From the NCBI GenBank assembly GCA_027382625.1, contig JAJKFJ010021372.1, positions 1 through 64,000 of the forward strand: a DNA stretch of 64,000 nt. The letters are read 5' to 3'. Within the stretch, counting starts at the first letter, position 1. Each line of letters begins with the position of its first letter. Shown here piece after piece: positions 59,185-64,000 of the stretch. The stretch comes from Tetmemena sp. SeJ-2015. Lineage: Eukaryota > Ciliophora > Spirotrichea > Sporadotrichida > Oxytrichidae. The notes under the pieces were generated by a model. It was not told the DNA's origin and ran no database searches. It was given only the letters and a program-made list of their open reading frames with translations. Both the position numbers and the translations under genes were made by a program.

Positions 59185-60245
59185 TCACTTGCAGCAGCCT
59201 CCATCTCCTTTTTTGCTCTTTGATGATTTTTTGCTTGATTATCTATTATTATTCTGTAGCTATACATTCATTTGAGGATCGAAGTCGTCATAAGTAAATA
59301 AATCTAACTATCATATCCGTTGACTTTTAGTACACCGCGAGTGTTCATTTTCTTTTTAGGGGCGTCATCTTGAACTACTGACCTCGATGCAAGAATCTTC
59401 TTGGATATAGTTTAGAAGAGTTCAATTACGCCAGCACCTGTCTTTGCGCTCGTGCTGATGTGCTCACTTCCAACTGATCTTGCATAACTAAAGAAAGTAT
59501 GAGATTTAGCTTGCTGTAAATAGCAACGCAGGATATGTGATATTTTATTTTTGGATAAATTAATCTGAGTTGATACGATGATAAGATGATGAGGAAGAAC
59601 TTACTTTTCAGCTTCTTCAAGAGGAATAATTCTATTCTGCATGTCGCATTTATTCCCAGCTATGATTATAGGCGTCTCCTTAGGGAGGTATTTCCTGAGC
59701 TCCTTGATCCAAATGTTGACTTTAGTGAAGGAGTCCTAGTCAGTGATGTCGTAGACTATCAGCGCTCCTATATCCAGTTTTAAAACACTTCTATCTTTAA
59801 TGCAGTGGAGATATCTTAAATTGAATGAATACTGATGCTTATATTCCTCAGATTCATTAAGTTTAGTCTTAATGCGCTTACCTTCGGCTCCTCTGTAATA
59901 GACTGGGTTCAGGGCATGGTAACGTTCTTGGCCTGCAGTATCCCATATCGTCAATCGCATCTTCTGACCTCCTGGCAAGCTCACTGTGTTTTCCAAGCAA
60001 CTTGCATCGAGTGTGCTCTCCTGTTTCTAGTTAATAAAAGAAATATCTTTTTATCTCGTCGAACTGCCCAAGACAAAATCTGACAGTAAGCGATGTCTTC
60101 CCCACTCTTGCTAAATTCAAATTATTGATCTTGAAGGATGGAGATGATATAAGTTCACTGATTCTGCTAAGTGAATGACAATAATTGTTTAGTACTCACC
60201 TTCTCCTAGTACGACAATTTTGCTTGGAGTAGCTTTTGATTCCAT
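59185..60245 (-). CDS. Rab21-type small GTPase
   Basis: Membrane-traffic GTPase. ATG 60245 gives [15 protein letters not shown], then the P-loop GEARVGKTS across a GT-AG intron (60111-60199), RFCLGQFDE, and [17 protein letters not shown] (switch I region). [20 protein letters not shown] (switch II) matches Rab21 closely. A second intron (59768-59881) precedes ALIVYDITD, then [25 protein letters not shown] (G4), a third intron (59488-59604), [14 protein letters not shown] (G5), [15 protein letters not shown]. Removal of a 23-bp IES leads to a Lys-rich tail ending GGCCK and TGA 59185-59187, a double-Cys prenylation end. A 37-bp insert at about 60021-60057 (repeat GAG on the coding strand) is likely another IES. 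Confidence 0.9.
59293..59315. other. IES of 23 bp, pointer TATGA (TCATA on +)
   Basis: TCATA at 59288-59292 and 59311-59315 on the plus strand. Removal joins [14 protein letters not shown] and opens the frame to the prenylation Cys pair; if retained, the frame stops at TGA 59266-59268 without the cysteines. Confidence 0.88.
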
Positions 60246-60260
60246 TATGTATAATTTTTA

Positions 60261-60533
60261 TCAATATAATTCAGCATTTGCAATTATTTTAGGCGATATA
60301 TCTTCTGACAAAGAGGTCTAGATTTACTTGTAAATAACAGTAATATGATCATAAATATCTCTTGTTAGCTGGATTTAGATTTGACTTAGTATTCGCTTTT
60401 GAACTTGTTTCAGTGCCTGCCAGATCATTACTTCATTAATTTATATCATAAATTTATATATTCTGCTGTCTACGCTCTGTGTTAGTCTTGATTTTACTCC
60501 CACGCTTTGTCCCTTCATTGCATTCTCAAGCAT
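60261..60533 (-). CDS. Small open frame of uncertain reality
   Basis: ATG 60533 to TGA 60261-60263, 90 codons with Gln-coded TAA/TAG: MLENAMKGQSVGVKSRLTQS then VDSRIYKFMIQINEVM. The second half has an equally protein-like alternative frame (TETSSKANTKSNLNPANKRY) ending near 60340, so a small IES around 60410 may switch frames. It sits about 15 bp upstream of the Rab21 start on the same strand. Confidence 0.35.
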
Positions 60534-60774
60534 TGCGATTATTATAAATTGCATAAATTAAGAAAAATAAAATGGAAAAATTTAAAATAATTATTAATAA
60601 AATTACCTTTTTATTCAATGATATTTTATTTAAATATAATTAATTATAAAAAAAAACAATGAAATTTTTTAAAAGGAAATTTACTATAAATTAATATTTG
60701 AAAGATACTTAAAGCATAATAGAGTGAAATATATATATATTAAATAAATAACAGTATTAAATAAGTAAAATCAA

Positions 60775-61220
60775 ATGTCTGAATAGGAAAGTGGCTTAAA
60801 AGATGAGTAATCCAAACTAACCTTCGCTGAAATAGTAGGAAGCTAAAACTAATAAGAGAACATCAAAAACGACCAAAACTTAGCAGCATTTTAGAGTAAA
60901 CAAATTGGCGGATCGAAAAATGAAGACAACAGCTCAACTATCTATCACTAAAATAAGTTCTAAAATTTTGTTTTCAACATCAATATATATTGCGATATGG
61001 ATTTATGTATAAGCCAGTAAGATGCACCCAAAAAGGAATAATCATAGAGATTCAAGAAAGCTTGTTTTAACTTCACTAAAATTCCGATAAGACTCCTAAC
61101 AATAATATTAAGAAATAAATAAAAAAAAATAAGAAAAAAAGAGATAGAGAGACTAAAGATGAAAAATAAATAAGGGACCTGATTCATCAATATAATGTTG
61201 AGAATATTTCATAATGATTT
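60775..61220 (+). CDS. Short hypothetical protein, family member 1
   Basis: ATG 60775 opens MSEQESGLKDEQSKLTFAEI, then NIKNDQNLAAFQSKQIGGSK and NEDNSSTIY. A Lys-rich second half (DAPKKEQSQRFKKA) and an RQRDQR-like end resemble the gene at 62236-62609, whose 3' flank (CTTCATAATGATTTAGTT versus TTTCATAATGATTTAATT here) is also related. An AT-rich interruption near 60,950-61,010 may be an IES. Function unknown. Confidence 0.45.
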
Positions 61221-61599
61221 AATTGCAAGTTAAAATTCAATTAATTAATTAAACTAAATGCTACTATAGCCTATTATGTATTTTTAAAAAAAATTTCAAT
61301 AAAAAATAATTTATTTTTTAATATTATAGGATGAATAAGATTGCGTTATCGCTGGTTGCTGAATTTGAAATTAATTCTTCATCATTTCATAATTAAACAG
61401 TAATAAATTTGATAATTAATAAATTTGCTGATGAATAATTAAAAGAGTGTGAAAATGGTTATGAGCATGGTGCGCTAATCTCTTTCACATATCCGAGTTT
61501 GTAAAAGATTGAACTTAGAAAATGAATGTAAGTAAACCTTTTTTACCTAATTATTTAGATAATTAATGAGTTTAGCTCAATTTTATGATATTAATGCCT

Positions 61600-61815
61600 T
61601 TTAGTTCACAAATGGGGGATCAGATGAAGACAACAGCTCAACTATATACATAAAAAGTGATAACACATTATGACCCAATAAAGACAAAGATAAATTAGAA
61701 GCATGCTTATTTTGAAAGCTCTCACAAGTATATAACATAGACTCAAAAGACTTGGTAAGTTTTTTGAATATTCTACTTTGATTATGGCTTTTAAGAAATG
61801 TCAATTAAAATTAAG
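61600..61815 (+). pseudogene. Related short fragment, family member 2
   Basis: The segment after 61608 (GGGGGATCAGATGAAGACAA onward) repeats the GGSKNEDNSSTIY coding of member 1 as GGSDEDNSSTIYI. No start or stop context is intact, so it looks like a relic or an isolated coding segment. Confidence 0.4.
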
Positions 61816-62235
61816 AAAAGAAACAGACTTAAAAAATGAAAGAATAAAAGCAATTGAACTGACTATATAAAATTTGGAATACATAAGATTTTAAATTTCA
61901 AATAAAACAATTAATTTGTTAAAAAACACTTATCTGATTATTTTATTTTAAAAAAAACCATATTATCTTATTTTGTAAAATTTAAAAGCTATTCTGTTTT
62001 TAAATAAATAATTTCTCTTCTGTACAATTTCTATAAAGACTTTATGCATCCTATAATTTAGTATTATAAATTTTAAGAGAGGAGTATTCGACAATGTGAT
62101 GCTAGTTCAATGATTCTAAGTATTAGGTTTTAATTATAATAATTGGAAGAAAAGTTAGTATTTTAAAACAATTCTTAAGACGATGAATATAAGATAAAGT
62201 TATTATTTTTAAAATATTTTATTTAAAAAACTTAG
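61816..62235. other. AT-rich non-genic stretch
   Basis: Nothing recognised. Confidence 0.45.
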
Positions 62236-62609
62236 ATGAGTAAAGATATGCACAACAACACTAAACAAGGAAAAAAACAAGTTTCAGCAATCAGAAATGC
62301 ACAGGTTTAAGCATATTAGAGAAATGATGAGTCAAGACAGCTGCTCAAAATAAATCACTTCCTTTCAACAAAATATATTTTGCGTTAATTTTGTTTTGGC
62401 AAGTCAGTTACCTAAAAAAAAAATTTAAGAAACCAGAGAGATCATTTCTTAAGCAAAAAGAAGGTTTCTACTAAGAGGATCCTACAGAATTGCCTGATCC
62501 TAATTAACAATAAAAGAAGAGATAGAGAGAATAAAGAAAAAGAGGAAAAGATACTAAGTTGAGATTACTTCATAATGATTTAGTTGAAATTAAATTTTAT
62601 AAAAATTGA
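62236..62609 (+). CDS. Short hypothetical protein, family member 3
   Basis: ATG 62236 opens MSKDMHNNTKQGKKQVSAIR and NAQVQAYQRNDESRQLLK. After an AT-rich break (about 62,360-62,430) it resumes ERSFLKQKEGFYQEDPTELP and a basic end (QQKKRQREQRKRGKDTKLRL), TGA 62607-62609. The C-terminal part resembles member 1. Convergent with the coiled-coil gene on the other strand. Confidence 0.45.
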
Positions 62610-62639
62610 TAAAGTCATTTATTTACGTCTCGATAAAAA

Positions 62640-63913
62640 TAAAAGATTATTAATCTATTTATATAATTGCGAATGTTTCCTTATGGCGTAGCTGAGTATT
62701 TTATAATCGTTTGAGCAGGTCAGCCTCCAACTCCTCCATCTTGGATATGCTTCTTGCCTTATCCTATAGAATCTGTTTCTGTTTGTCCAGCTTCTCCAGA
62801 TAGTTAAGTTATGATCTCTCCACCTTCGAATTCCAAAAGTTACTCAGTTTAGAGATAAGATGTATTAACCATTTCTCTCTGGCTTGATTTTCTTATGCTC
62901 TGATTACGAACTTCCTATCCTTGGTTCTGCTGGATGACTGTCTGCAGGTAATTCTGCTTGTGTTACTCTCCTACGATCCTGTTTTGCTTGACAGTGAGGT
63001 AGGTGCTCCTCTTGTCGTCGTAGATGTTCTTGGTGTACTCCATGTACTTCTGCTTGCTCTGCTCCTTCTCGTGCTTCTTCATCTCCTTGAACTGGTCGAT
63101 GTTGTTGTCCTGGTCCATCTGCATCTAGATCTTCTGCCTGTGCTGCTCCTCATTCAAAACATTAAAATCATTCTGCTGCTTGATTTGGAGGATCTTGTCG
63201 GCCTGCTTACGAGTCTGGTCAATCTTCTTGAGCAGCTTCTACTCCTCGTTGTGCAGCATCTTTATCCTGTTCTCCAGGAGCTTTCTCGTCCTTCTCCATC
63301 ACCTGCCTTGTCTACTTCACCTTCAACAACTACCCTCGCTCCAGTGAAACTGAAAGATTCTAATCTATAAATCAAATCTTAAATAATGAATCAATCTTAC
63401 TAGAAGGCACTTCATGAATAGTCTAGATCTTTCCAGTGTTGGAGAGTGGCTGCAGCTGAGTGATTGAAGCCTGCTGCTGCCTGTTCTTGCTTATTGAGCT
63501 GGCTCTTTAGTGCTAACCGTTGCTTGCTCCCTTTATGCCTGGAGTACTTCCATACGCACTCGCCTATCTAATAAATATGAGACACACATTCATAATGTAG
63601 TACTCTTGGAATCCTCACCCATTAAATGATTTACTTACGTTTGATAGATTGAGGAAGGATCGTTTTTAGTAACTGACTGCTGACTCTGCCCATTAAATAT
63701 AAATAAATATTCACTTAGTTCAATCCATAGGCCTCTTGCGACTGCTTCTCCAACGATTTGACTGCGCTGTTATTTTAAGAGGATACCAAACTCTCAGACT
63801 AAGCAGCTCCTTAATTAGCTGTTGGCAGTCCGTTTAGATTAGTAGGCGACTGCTTTTATTGAAGAGCAGGAGGCTGCTGTTATTACTAGCTATTAGAGAT
63901 TGTTGTAGCCATA
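62640..63913 (-). CDS. Coiled-coil protein ending in a conserved RLQNTQ motif
   Basis: ATG 63913 opens a Gln-rich leader (MATTISNSQQQQQPPALQQK). Later come the coiled coil KLLENRIKMLHNEEQKLLKK, IDQTRKQADKILQIKQQ, FKEMKKHEKEQSKQKYMEYT, DDKRSTYLTVKQNRIVGEQ, then NFWNSKVERSQLNYLEKLDK and KMEELEADLLKRLQNTQLRH. Proteins with this MEELExxLxxRLQNT ending are, as I recall, widespread in ciliates; the function is unknown to me. Codon use is markedly GC-rich between 62,900 and 63,360. Segment joins near 62,870-62,910, 63,290 and 63,360-63,700 involve IESs or introns. The stop codon is not fixed. Confidence 0.68.
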
Positions 63914-64000
63914 CTCATATTCTCACAAATATTATTTAATGTCCAATTAGCGATAAATTAATATGGACACTTATTTTGGAAAAGTATAGAATAAAGAATT

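Noticed and set aside
62921..63370. Long Leu/Val-rich open frame on the plus strand.
   Set aside because: It is the antisense of the Lys/Glu/Gln-rich coiled-coil gene on the minus strand; the sense strand carries the conserved protein.
1..64000. Frame breaks could be sequencing errors rather than IESs.
   Set aside because: Exact direct repeats flank the inserts, paralogues lack them, and removal restores conserved motifs in many unrelated genes. A few single-base breaks (for example 38220) remain possible errors.
1..64000. Paramecium-type TA-bounded IESs.
   Set aside because: Pointers include GACTG, TCACT, GTTT and GCTAA, so a strict TA rule does not hold.
1..64000. Telomeric C4A4 repeats, CRISPR arrays, rRNA genes.
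   Set aside because: None seen in the window.

Overview
The window reads as germline (micronuclear) DNA of a spirotrichous ciliate of the Oxytricha/Stylonychia kind. Genes stay open only if TAA and TAG are read as glutamine and TGA alone as stop. Many genes are also broken by short AT-rich inserts flanked by direct repeats of 3-8 bp (pointers). Removing an insert plus one repeat copy restores the frame in the middle of a conserved domain; at least twelve such internal eliminated sequences (IESs, 13 to 2,086 bp) are placed below. Pointers are variable rather than always TA, which argues against Paramecium. GT-AG introns occur separately. The species assignment is inference. CDS coordinates are germline spans that include IESs and introns.

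Layout. 1-0.46 kb: 3' end of an unrecognised gene. 3.1-9.8 kb: two paralogous drug/metabolite-type transporter genes (+). The first is split by a 2.1-kb IES that consists almost wholly of an inverted-repeat element with a decayed superfamily-3 (SF3) helicase gene. Between the paralogues sits a 1.3-kb Mutator-like inverted-repeat element carrying a germline-derived copy of part of the first. 9.9-13.1 kb: a basic hypothetical protein (-), a U6 snRNA gene with its upstream element (+), and an ADP-ribosylglycohydrolase (-). 13.2-23.7 kb: one very large membrane protein gene (-) with Cys-rich, beta-helix-like, EGF-like and multi-pass membrane parts. 25.4-32.8 kb: coiled-coil genes (+), the second ending in a GAR (GAS2-related) microtubule-binding domain. 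32.9-34.3 kb: Gln/Ser-rich protein (-).

34.6-42.2 kb: three tandem gamma-glutamyl hydrolase paralogues (+), with a kinase-tail fragment and a secretory-leader-like fragment just upstream. 42.3-50.2 kb (-): a hypothetical gene, three related two-pass membrane protein genes (two in a decaying tandem duplication) and a coiled-coil gene. 50.4-53.4 kb: a PhoD-type phosphatase (+) with a 907-bp IES that contains a complete tRNA-Glu gene; the same 236-bp tRNA cassette recurs at 58.8 kb. 53.6-58.4 kb: a small gene, an SLC22-like major-facilitator transporter and a Ser/Gln-rich gene (+). 59.2-63.9 kb: a Rab21-type GTPase (-), a small family of short hypothetical genes (+), and a conserved coiled-coil gene (-).

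The genes do not form a pathway; in the macronucleus such genes normally lie on separate small chromosomes. What ties the window together is germline architecture: coding segments, IESs, mobile elements and an RNA gene nested in one another.
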